Assembly: GCF_000188015.2 (NCBI RefSeq)
Contig: NZ_AEUX02000001.1
Span: 247,338 to 311,337, forward strand
Reading direction: 5' to 3'
Length of the DNA stretch: 64,000 bases
Source of the DNA: Streptococcus ictaluri 707-05
GTDB taxonomy: Bacteria > Bacillota > Bacilli > Lactobacillales > Streptococcaceae
How positions within the stretch are numbered: the first letter of the stretch is position 1; each line of letters opens with the position of its first letter. Below the pieces are notes generated by a model that worked only from the letters and a program-made list of their open reading frames with translations, had not been told where the DNA came from and searched no databases. This document shows, in pieces, positions 56,548 to 64,000 of the stretch. A program made the position numbers and the translations under genes.

Positions 56548-58821
56548 ATGAAACAAGTAAAAGTATTAACAGGAATCGCAGTCGCCGCTTTATCTACAGG
56601 CACAGGTCTTGTGCAGGCAGATGATTTATCAAACACAAGACCAGCTAAAGTAGCTGAAGTTGTGACACATACGGAAGTGACAGAAAGTCAAGTGGCGGAC
56701 GCTAAAGCAAAAGCTGATGAGGCAACGAAAGCCCTTAAGGATCAGGAAGCTACGGTGAAAGCTGCTAAAACAGAAAAAACTCAAGCCCAACAATCTTTAG
56801 TTGATGCGACAACAGCGGTTAATGATGCCGAAAAACTAGCCAGTGAAGCAACGCCAGAAGGTCTAATAAAAGCCCAAGAAGAGGCTGAGGCTAGCCAAAG
56901 TGCTGTTACTGATGCACAAGCACAGCTTGAAGCAGCTCAAGAGGCTGAATCAACAGCCCAAACAGCAGTTGACCATCAGAAAGAAACAGTCGCCAAAGCG
57001 TCTCAAGCAGTTGTTGAGAAAGAAGCTACAGTGACAAGTGCTACTCAAGCTGTTAATCAAGCCAAAGCAGCTCTCACGACAAGTAATCAAGCCGCTGATG
57101 TCAGTGCAGCGGAAGAAAAAGTGTTAGGGGCTCAAGAAGCGGTTACGAAAGCAGAAACACAAGTTAGTCAGGCTCAAGAAGCAGATGCTAAACATGAGTC
57201 TGATGTGAGACATGCCAAAGAAGAGCTTAACCTTAAGTCTCAAGAATTAACAGAAAAACAAACAACTCTAGAACAAGTCATGGCTGCGATTGAAGCAGAG
57301 CGTCTGACTAAGCCAGTTGAAAATGGCACTTACTTTAACCAAAGAGATAACGAGTGGCAAAAAGCCTATGGTGGGAAGACCTTTGCGGCGACAGGATGTG
57401 TGCCAGCTTCTCTTGCTATGGCCTTCTCAGAATTAGTAGGGAGACACATTAGTCCTCTGGAAGTCGCAGATTACTTATACCAAATTGGTGAGTTTAATAA
57501 TGGTCGTTTTGATGGCACCTCAAGTATTGGTGCTATGAAAGCGGCTGAACATTTTGGCTTAGTTCCAACTGTTTTAAAAACCTTAGATCAAGTGCAAACA
57601 GCGCTACAAGATGGACACTATGTCATTAATTCCATTCAACACCATGAGAAGTTTGCGCCTTTATCTTGGGGATGGTCAGCTAGTCATGACGTAGCACTAA
57701 GAGGTTATCAAGATGGGAACACTTATGTCTATGATCCTTACAATCGCAATAATATTGGCTATCACAATTTAGCTGATTTATGGAATCATCAAAGTCATAA
57801 CCCAGAAGATGTGGATGGGGTTGGTGTTCCCTTTATTAGCTTGATGACGAAACAGATGGCTCAATTAATGGCAGAAAAAGTTACAGCTAATCAAGCGGTA
57901 CAATTGGATAATCAAGCTTTAACTGAAGCCCAAGCAAATGTGACAGCCTTAGAACAAGTCGCGTCTCAAACCTCACAAGCAAAAGACCAATTAGCTGCAG
58001 CTAAGGCTAACTTAGTCACAACCAAAGATATGCTGGATAAGGCGAAACAAAGAGCTAAATTAGCAGAACAAGACCTAGAAACGAAAACAGCTAATCTTAA
58101 GCAAGCTCAAGAACATCTAACCCTTAAACAAGATGACCTAGCTAAAGCTCAAACGGAGCTAGCAGCTCAAGAGACAAGCCTAGAACAGTTAACTCAAGCC
58201 CTCCCATTAGCTCAAGAACATCTTGACCGTGCGACAAAAGCAGTCGAACAGGCTAAGGCTGACCTTACCCAAAAACAGACTTATGTGACGAATCTTAAGC
58301 AAGTGACAAAATTGAGACAAGACAGTCAAGATAAAGTAAACCAAGCTAAGGCGGTTCTTGGTGAAGCAAGTGCTCGTTTAGGACAAGAACTTGAGACCTT
58401 AAAAACCTTGCAAGCCAAAGAGGCTGGCCTAACAGCACAGTATCAAGCCATCTTTAAAGCCTATCAAGCAGTTTTAGCTGCGAAACGTCACTCACAATTA
58501 GCTGAAAGCAAAGCTAAGATTGAAGCTAAGGGGGAAGAAGCTGTTCCTGTGATCAATGAAGTAGGACACGTAACAGATTACGTGTCTGGGACAATACAGT
58601 TGGCTGATACTGTAGCAGAAATATCATCAAAAACAATGAACACTTCTCTTGTTAGCGTACAACCGATGGACAAGCAAGGTCATCAAAGGGTTCTTGGTGC
58701 CACTACTTCTCAAAGTAGCCTTCCTCAGACAGGTGAGCAGTCCTTATCGCTTTTAAGCCTATTAGGAATGACTCTCGTCTCTCTACTTGGCCTAGTCTCT
58801 GTTAAAAAGAAAGCCTGGTAA
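56548..58821 (+). CDS. LPxTG surface protein: coiled-coil stalk with a central C39-like cysteine peptidase domain
   Basis: A 757-residue secreted protein from ATG 56548, with AAGGAG as ribosome-binding site. The signal peptide is MKQVKVLTGIAVAALSTGTGLVQAD. An Ala/Gln/Glu-rich coiled coil (about 41-256) is followed by a globular domain (about 257-431) of the C39-like/papain-fold type: Cys284 in ATGCVPASLAMA, His380 in ASHDVALRGY, Asp396 in VYDPYN. A second coiled coil (about 432-658), a short linker, the LPQTGE sorting signal, a membrane helix and KKKAW complete it. The two arms have nearly equal length, so an antiparallel stalk presenting the peptidase at its tip is likely. The layout recalls PrgA of pCF10, but with a different enzyme fold. 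Confidence 0.88.
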   Translation: MKQVKVLTGIAVAALSTGTGLVQADDLSNTRPAKVAEVVTHTEVTESQVADAKAKADEATKALKDQEATVKAAKTEKTQAQQSLVDATTAVNDAEKLASEATPEGLIKAQEEAEASQSAVTDAQAQLEAAQEAESTAQTAVDHQKETVAKASQAVVEKEATVTSATQAVNQAKAALTTSNQAADVSAAEEKVLGAQEAVTKAETQVSQAQEADAKHESDVRHAKEELNLKSQELTEKQTTLEQVMAAIEAERLTKPVENGTYFNQRDNEWQKAYGGKTFAATGCVPASLAMAFSELVGRHISPLEVADYLYQIGEFNNGRFDGTSSIGAMKAAEHFGLVPTVLKTLDQVQTALQDGHYVINSIQHHEKFAPLSWGWSASHDVALRGYQDGNTYVYDPYNRNNIGYHNLADLWNHQSHNPEDVDGVGVPFISLMTKQMAQLMAEKVTANQAVQLDNQALTEAQANVTALEQVASQTSQAKDQLAAAKANLVTTKDMLDKAKQRAKLAEQDLETKTANLKQAQEHLTLKQDDLAKAQTELAAQETSLEQLTQALPLAQEHLDRATKAVEQAKADLTQKQTYVTNLKQVTKLRQDSQDKVNQAKAVLGEASARLGQELETLKTLQAKEAGLTAQYQAIFKAYQAVLAAKRHSQLAESKAKIEAKGEEAVPVINEVGHVTDYVSGTIQLADTVAEISSKTMNTSLVSVQPMDKQGHQRVLGATTSQSSLPQTGEQSLSLLSLLGMTLVSLLGLVSVKKKAW

Positions 58822-59188
58822 GCTAATGAACTGAGCAGTTTATCTGCTCCAACCAGCAACTGCTAGGGTAGTTTTATCCCTTAGTCTTCCTCAACAGTTG
58901 TTGCTTCGAGCAGGTAAACGAGCTCACAGTCCTTTGTCAACTAAATACCCCCACCGCCCTGATCAGCGTGGTCTAAGCATAAAAGAAAAAAGGGGGCGGT
59001 GTTTGTAACTAGAAAAGGATAGCTAGTGCTGACCACTTAACGTAAAGCCAGAGTTTGACCTGTCCTCTAAGGCGAAGGAGTTTGCGGTACCTAGACTAAA
59101 AACCGTGTGTCAAAACTACCGAGAAGAGGTGATAGACCTCTTCCAGCATGGCTGTTCATTTCAGCCTATTAACATCAAGGAGAAACCA
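58822..59188 (+). other. Structured non-coding region between two accessory genes
   Basis: 367 bp with several perfect hairpins: GAGCAG/CTGCTC (58833-58849), GCAACTG/CAGTTGT enclosing AGGG/TCCCT (about 58856-58906), CACCGCCC (58952-58959) with GGGCGGTG (58994-59001), and GAAGAGGT/ACCTCTTC (59123-59143). The third could be a terminator. The rest may be a leader RNA for the next genes. An in-frame extension from 59105 lacks a ribosome-binding site. Confidence 0.55.
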
Positions 59189-59494
59189 ATGATTGATGAA
59201 AATGAAACAGTAGTCACCCTAAGTGACTTAAAACAATTAGGAAAACAAGGAGGCGCTACAGCGCTCTTAGAAGATGGGACACTGATCACTCTAAGAGCAA
59301 GACATGCGACTCAAAGGACAAAAGGGTATGTGGACGGCATCCTCAAAGAGATTGATGTCATTATCCCTTACCCAAAGATTTTAAACCAGATACGAACCAT
59401 CAAATCGCAAAATACTTTAGTGGCTCGTAGAATCAACCGACAAAGCCCACTACGTTTAACCGGTAGGGGGTATCACCGAAAAGGAAAGGAATAA
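59189..59494 (+). CDS. Hypothetical small basic protein (101 aa)
   Basis: ATG 59189 behind AAGGAG. IDENETVVTLSDLKQLGKQGGATALLEDGTLITLRARHATQRTKGYVDGILKEIDVI... has a strongly basic C terminus (RRINRQSPLRLTGRGYHRKGKE). It has no signal peptide or known domain. It lies between two surface-protein genes, 5 bp before the next, so it is coexpressed with them. Confidence 0.65.
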   Translation: MIDENETVVTLSDLKQLGKQGGATALLEDGTLITLRARHATQRTKGYVDGILKEIDVIIPYPKILNQIRTIKSQNTLVARRINRQSPLRLTGRGYHRKGKE

Positions 59495-59499
59495 CTCTT

Positions 59500-60195
59500 A
59501 TGACAAAAAAACAATTACTTAGTGTCCTCACAGCGACCACAGTGGCCCTACTCACAACCTCTCTTGCTTACGTAGATGAGACCCCAGTGCCAGTGGATCC
59601 GACCGCTCCCTCTACAGAGGTGGTCACTCCAGCTCCAAGTCAACCTGAACTCCCAGTCCCAGACAAACCAGCAGAGCCAGAAACACCTAAAGAAGAGCTA
59701 CCAGCGCCAGTGGATCCGACCACCCCATCAGCTGGGAAAGAAGACAAGCCAGCAACTGTTCCAGGTCAGGCTGAAACGCCTAAAGAGGAAACAAAGCCTA
59801 AGGAAGAAGTAACACCTGAAACCTCTAGGCCTAGTGAAGACACGAAAAAAGAAGAGCTTGTCCCAGATAATGTTTCAAAAGACATTATTGAAAAGGTGGA
59901 TACCACGACAGGTGAAGTGGTCTTTAAACCGATTCCAGTCACACCAGACAAAACAGTTATCGGTACTAAGGACAGTCAGGTGATTATTCGTGACCAAGCA
60001 GGCCGTACACAAGTCGTTACCCCTGAGAGCCTTGGTGGCCACGTTAACCCTAATGGGACAGTGACCATTACAGATAGTACAGGTGCTAAAAAGACCTTGC
60101 CAAAAACAGGTGATAAACAAAGCGTACTTGGTTACTTGGGCATGATGTTAATTTCGGTTTTAGGCTACGCTGTTAAGAAAAAAGTATCACACTAA
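59500..60195 (+). CDS. Small proline-rich LPxTG surface protein (PrgC-like)
   Basis: A 231-residue protein with a signal peptide (MTKKQLLSVLTATTVALLTTSLAYVDE), a Pro/Glu/Thr-rich region (about 28-125) with repeats such as PVDPTAPST/PVDPTTPSAG and KPAEPETPKEE, and a compact part (DNVSKDIIEKVDTTTGEVVFKPIPV ... GHVNPNGTVTITDSTGAKK). TLPKTGDKQ, a membrane helix and KKKVSH follow. Size, Pro-rich repeats and position next to a large adhesin recall PrgC of pCF10-type plasmids. The function is unknown. Confidence 0.85.
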   Translation: MTKKQLLSVLTATTVALLTTSLAYVDETPVPVDPTAPSTEVVTPAPSQPELPVPDKPAEPETPKEELPAPVDPTTPSAGKEDKPATVPGQAETPKEETKPKEEVTPETSRPSEDTKKEELVPDNVSKDIIEKVDTTTGEVVFKPIPVTPDKTVIGTKDSQVIIRDQAGRTQVVTPESLGGHVNPNGTVTITDSTGAKKTLPKTGDKQSVLGYLGMMLISVLGYAVKKKVSH

Positions 60196-60859
60196 TTACA
60201 TGACCTGGGATCGTCACAAAAAGCAACCTAGAAGAGAGATGAGAAAATAATATGAAACAAATGGAAACTAAGGGTTATGGCTATTTTAGAAAAACAAAGG
60301 CCTATGGTCTTGTTTGTGGTATTGCTTTAGCGGGAGCTTTGACGTTGGGATCAACAGCTTTTGCGAATGAAAGCATACCCCTGAACCCAGCTACCAACTT
60401 AACCACCTTGCAAGCCCCTCCAACAGCTGATCAAACACAGCTAGCTCATCAAGCTGGCCATCAATCAGGGGAGTTGGTATCAGAGGTAAGCAACACTGAA
60501 TGGGATAACGCTGTCACAACAGCTCAAGAAGCAGGTGTTACTGTAAAACAGTCTGAGAAGGTCACGCATGATAGCTTATCATCTGCTCAAGCCGATTTAG
60601 AGAAACAAACTCAAGCTGTCACAGAAGCGACAACTAAACAAGAAGCCAATAAGGCAGCTATTAATCAAGCAATGGCAGAAACAAAGCTATTGCTCAAGCC
60701 AATCGTGATGAAAAAGAAAGGGTTGATGCTCTTAACGCTAAAGGAGAAGCAGAGACCAAAACTAAAAATGAAGCAGCTCAAGCTCAAGTAGATGCACAAA
60801 ACAAACAAGCGCAAGAAGCGGCTGATACCATGAATGCCAAATTAAAAGCAGACTATGAG

Positions 60860-61326
60860 GCCAAGTTAACTGAAATCGAGCGACTCAAGGCTGAAAATGA
60901 AGCCATCCGTCAGCGCAACCAAGAAGCTAGTCAAGCGACTCATCAAGCTAATCAAGCAGCCCAAGCAGCCTACCAAGAAAAGCTAGCAGATATTGAGCGC
61001 ATCAAAGCCGAAAATGCTGCTATCCGTAATCGTAACGCTAAGGCTCAACAAGAAGCAGAGCGTCAAAACCAAGCGCTACAAGCAGCTTATGAAGCAAAAT
61101 TGGCAGAAATCAAGCAGATTGAATCAGAAAATGAAGCTATCCGTAAACGTAATGAACAAGCAGGTCAAGCGACGAATCAAACCAATCAAGCAGCTCAAGC
61201 TGCTTATCAGAAAAACTAGCAGAAATTGAGCGTATCAAAGCCGAAAATGCCGCTATTCATGATCGTAATGCTAAGGCTCGACAAGAAGCAGAACGTCAAA
61301 ACCAACAGGTTTTGGCTGACTATGAA
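60860..61326 (+). repeat. AgI/II alanine-rich repeats, 234-bp unit, two copies
   Basis: Units start at 60860 (AKLTEIERLKAENEAI) and 61094 (AKLAEIKQIESENEAI), 78 residues each with two half-repeats. The second copy lacks one base near 61209. They form the long helical arm of the adhesin stalk. Confidence 0.8.
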
Positions 61327-61935
61327 AAACAACACGGGGAAGCAGCCCAAGCCTTAAAAGATTACTTGGCAAAAGCTCCTGACAATGTCACATTGGATCC
61401 TATCTTTAGTGCCGAACCAGCCACAGCCCCAAACGGCGATGTCATTAAAGATGAGTTTACTTATAACAGTGCTGACAATACTTTTGTGTGGACAAAACAA
61501 CTTCATGACTGGAAAAAATTTGTTGGTAAGGTCAATATCCATGGGAAACTCCTCATCACAAAGACGGTTGATCCAACAACAGGAAACGTGAAGAGCGTCC
61601 TTACGTCTGTTACTCTAACGCATCTTGATCACACTAATGTTGCAGAACCAGAAGCCGTCGTGTTTGAGGAAAACGTTTGGATTTATGATAATGCGAATCA
61701 GGAGATTTTCCATACTAAGTTTGATGTGCGTCAAGCTGGTAAGATTGATATTCATAAAACTTATACGGTAAACAAGACCTTTGACCTCGCTGCTGGTCAA
61801 AAAGGAGAGTCCTTCTTATTAGCCAATATCAAGGATGTCTGGGTGACAGGTGAGCCTTCTAACCTATCTGTAACGTTTAATAATACTAATAGACCTAAGC
61901 CAGAGCTTCCAGGCGAGCCACCACAACTGGTGACA

Positions 61936-62175
61936 CCTGTCTTAGAACAAGAAAAGCCATTGCCGCCAACCCCAGAAAAACCGACTGATGGTGTTCCAAA
62001 CTTAGAAAAGGAAAAAACGGTCCCACCGACTCCAGTTAAACCAGAGTCAGTTAAACCTGTTTTAGAACCAGAAAAACCATTGCCACCAGCCCCAGAAAAA
62101 CCGACTGATGATGTTCCAAATATAGAGAAGGAAAAACCGGTTCCTCCAACTCCAGTTAAACCTGAAGCGGTTAAA
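61936..62175 (+). repeat. AgI/II proline-rich repeats, 120-bp unit, two copies
   Basis: Two 40-residue tandem units of the pattern PVLE-EKPLPP-PEKPTD-VPN-EKEK-VPPTPVKPE-VK. In AgI/II proteins this region packs as a polyproline helix against the A-repeats. Confidence 0.85.
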
Positions 62176-63940
62176 CCAGATCTCAAAGGCTTTACGCCAG
62201 AGGTTTATGACCCGATTAAACCAGTTGTGAAACCCTATGTCACCGTTCCTGAAAAAGTCGTTTATGAGGTTATGGTTCATCCTGTTCAAGTGGAACAAAC
62301 GCCAACAAATGTTAAATCTGTGACGAATAGTGATCAGGTTAATGTTAATGGACAACTGGTACCAAAAGGATCAACGGTAACGTGGGAGCTTGTTAATACC
62401 GCTCTCAAAGCTGGTCGTCAGGATATCACAAGCTATGAGCTAATCGACCCACTACCAGATGGTTTTGAGTTAGATGTTACCACCACACAAACCCTTTCTC
62501 CTGATTGGGTGATAACAACAGATGAAGCAGGCAAGGTTAGTCTTAAGGCTTCGCAATCCCTTTTGGAGAACTTCAATGCTAAAACGTGACCAAGATGTAG
62601 AAGTCCCTAAGGTATCACTGGTTGGTCGTTTACTGAATGATGCGGGGACTTACCACAATACCTTTAAGACGGTGGTCACTACTCCAAATGGTAGCTATAC
62701 GGTAACCTCTAACACACCAGTGATCTATACACCAGGGAACGATCCAAAAACACCTCGTAACCCAGGAGGAGATAATCCAACACCGCATGATAATCTGATT
62801 CAACCAACTAAAACCATTGTGGATGACAAGGTCAGTCCATTGATGGGAAGTCTGTCTTGCCAAACAGTACCCTGACTTACCTGGCTAAGCAAGATTTTGA
62901 TCAGTACAAAGGGATGACAGCTGCCAAAGAAAGTGTCATGAAAGGCTTTATCTATGTCGATGATTACAAGGATGAAGCTATCGATGGTCATTCACTGGTT
63001 GTGAATTCAATTAAGGCCGCTAATGGAGATGATGTGACTAATCTCTTAGTAGATGCGCCATGTATTGTCTCAAGATATGCTTGACGATAAGCTAAAAGCA
63101 CTGATCAAGGCATCAGGCATTTCTCCAGTCGGTGAATTCTACATGTGGGTAGCTAAAGATCCAGCGGCTTTTTACAAAGCTTATGTTCAAAAAGGGTTAG
63201 ACATTACCTACAACTTGTCCTTTAAACTTAAACAGGAGTTTAAGAAAGGTGACATTACTAATCAAACCTATCAATTAGATATGGGGAATGGCTATTACGG
63301 CAATATCGTGGTTAACCATCTCCCTGAACTAGCTGTTCATAAAGAAGTGCTTGACCAAGATGGTAGGTCTATCCAAAATGGCACAGTGAAAATCGGTGAT
63401 GAAGTAACTTATAAATTGGAAGGTTGGGTCATCCCAGCAGGTCGTGGCTATGACCTAACAGAATATAAATTTGTGGATCAACTCCAGAATACGCATGACC
63501 TCTACCAGAAAGATAAGGTCCTTGCGACAGTTGATATCACTTTATCAGATGGTACTATTATCCCTAAAGGCACTGACTTAGCTCAGTACACTGAGACAAC
63601 CTACAATAAGGAGACAGGTCACTATGAGTTGGCCTTTAAGGCAGACTTCCTTGCACAAGTTCCACGTAGTAGTGCTTTTGGGGCAGATGTTTTTGTGGTG
63701 GTTAAACGAATCAAAGCAGGCGATGTGACAAATGAGTACACCTTGTATGTCAACGGTAATCCTGTGAAATCTAATAAAGTCACCACTCATACGCCAGAAC
63801 CACCACAACCTGTAACTCCAAAAGCTCCAGCTTTACCATCCACAGGAGAGCAAGGAGTATCTGTCCTAACGGTGCTTGGCGCCGCCTTACTCTCACTCTT
63901 AGGCCTTGTAGGGCTTAAAAAGCGTCAACAGTAAGTTATT

Positions 63941-63983
63941 AATGGATAAGCCATAAAAGGATTTTACCTTGGGTCTATCCATT
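63941..63983 (+). other. Inverted repeat after the AgI/II gene
   Basis: AATGGATA (63941-63948) and TATCCATT (63976-63983), with an inner AAGG/CCTT pairing. It could be a weak terminator, but no T-run follows. Confidence 0.4.
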
Positions 63984-64000
63984 CTCTCTAGCAAGTAACC

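Larger units (their letters stand above)
60252..63934 (+). pseudogene. Antigen I/II-family adhesin (AspA-like) with five single-base frameshifts
   Basis: Six successive frame segments make one cell-wall adhesin of about 1227 residues. A signal peptide with a YSIRK-like start (YGYFRKTKAYGLVCGIALAG) precedes alanine-rich heptad repeats (about 60860-61326). A compact V-type domain (VTLDPIFSAEPATAPNGDVIKDEFTYNS...WKKFVGKVNIHGKLLI) is followed by a proline-rich region (two 40-residue repeats). The C domains have the AgI/II signatures GRQDITSYELIDPLPDGF, ANGDDVTNL and GRGYDLTEYKFVDQL. LPSTGEQ, a membrane helix and KKRQQ end it. Shifts lie near 60684, 61209, 62582, 62830 and 63050. Removing them leaves an uninterrupted protein with no nonsense codons. 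Either a recently lost gene or an artefact. Confidence 0.88.

Noticed and set aside
60860..61326. Regular repeats that might suggest a CRISPR array
   Set aside because: The 234-bp units are coding (alanine-rich AgI/II repeats) and diverged; no short repeat with unique spacers is present. No CRISPR array was seen anywhere in the window.
61797..62355. Minus-strand frames of Gly/Ser and Trp/Phe/Asn composition
   Set aside because: They are antisense to the proline-rich repeats of the AgI/II adhesin; repetitive composition explains the lack of stops.
60252..63934. Reading the AgI/II locus as six separate small genes
   Set aside because: The segments join at single-base shifts into one canonical adhesin with signal peptide, repeats and one terminal LPxTG; internal pieces have no start signals.

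Overview
The window is a chromosomal segment of a pyogenic (beta-haemolytic group) Streptococcus, most like S. dysgalactiae, S. canis or S. pyogenes. The evidence is low G+C, the canonical streptococcal fabM-fabT-fabH-acpP-fabKDGF-accB-fabZ-accCDA cluster, hrcA-grpE-dnaK-dnaJ behind CIRCE elements, gatCAB, manLMN with manO, an AspA-like antigen I/II adhesin and YSIRK/LPxTG surface proteins. The species is inferred from gene content and order only.

Layout. 1-2.9 kb: a persulfide/sulfur module with a CsoR/CstR-type repressor divergent from rhodanese, CoA-disulfide reductase-rhodanese (frameshifted) and rhodanese, with a palindromic operator. 2.9-8.1 kb: ccpN followed by a decayed pyruvate phosphate dikinase unit; the PPDK regulator is split by an IS982-family element and ppdK carries two in-frame stops. 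8.3-15 kb: gatCAB, an EamA transporter, a small stress membrane protein, a histidine phosphatase and two cell-wall hydrolases. 15-20.4 kb: the HrcA heat-shock regulon, with a small palindromic insertion between the dnaK Shine-Dalgarno and its start. 20.5-25 kb: a large subtilase whose wall-anchor region is out of frame. 25.5-36.3 kb: the complete type II fatty-acid synthesis cluster with three FabT boxes.

36.4-52 kb: serS with a T-box leader, an acyltransferase, the mannose PTS, a HAD phosphatase, a purine permease with a leader attenuator, tsaE, a GNAT acetyltransferase, an LCP protein with a premature stop, hit, ecsAB, a small kinase, trmB and tRNA-Ser(GGA).

52.1-64 kb: accessory DNA starting at the 3' end of tRNA-Ser. 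It holds small hypothetical genes, a RepA_N-type initiator whose coding sequence contains three 15-bp iterons, an Xre regulator and a short SSB. Three LPxTG surface proteins follow: a coiled-coil protein with a C39-like cysteine peptidase domain in the middle, a proline-rich small protein, and an antigen I/II adhesin interrupted by five single-base frameshifts. This order resembles the PrgA/PrgC/PrgB surface set of enterococcal conjugative plasmids, so I read the region as one end of an integrative conjugative or plasmid-derived element that continues past the window. No integrase or conjugation gene is visible here.

An unusual number of genes are disrupted (cdr, the PPDK regulator, ppdK, the IS transposase, the subtilase 3' end, LCP, rep, the AgI/II gene). 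Some disruptions are nonsense changes and an IS insertion and look real. Others are single-base indels, mostly in short homopolymers, and could be sequencing errors.
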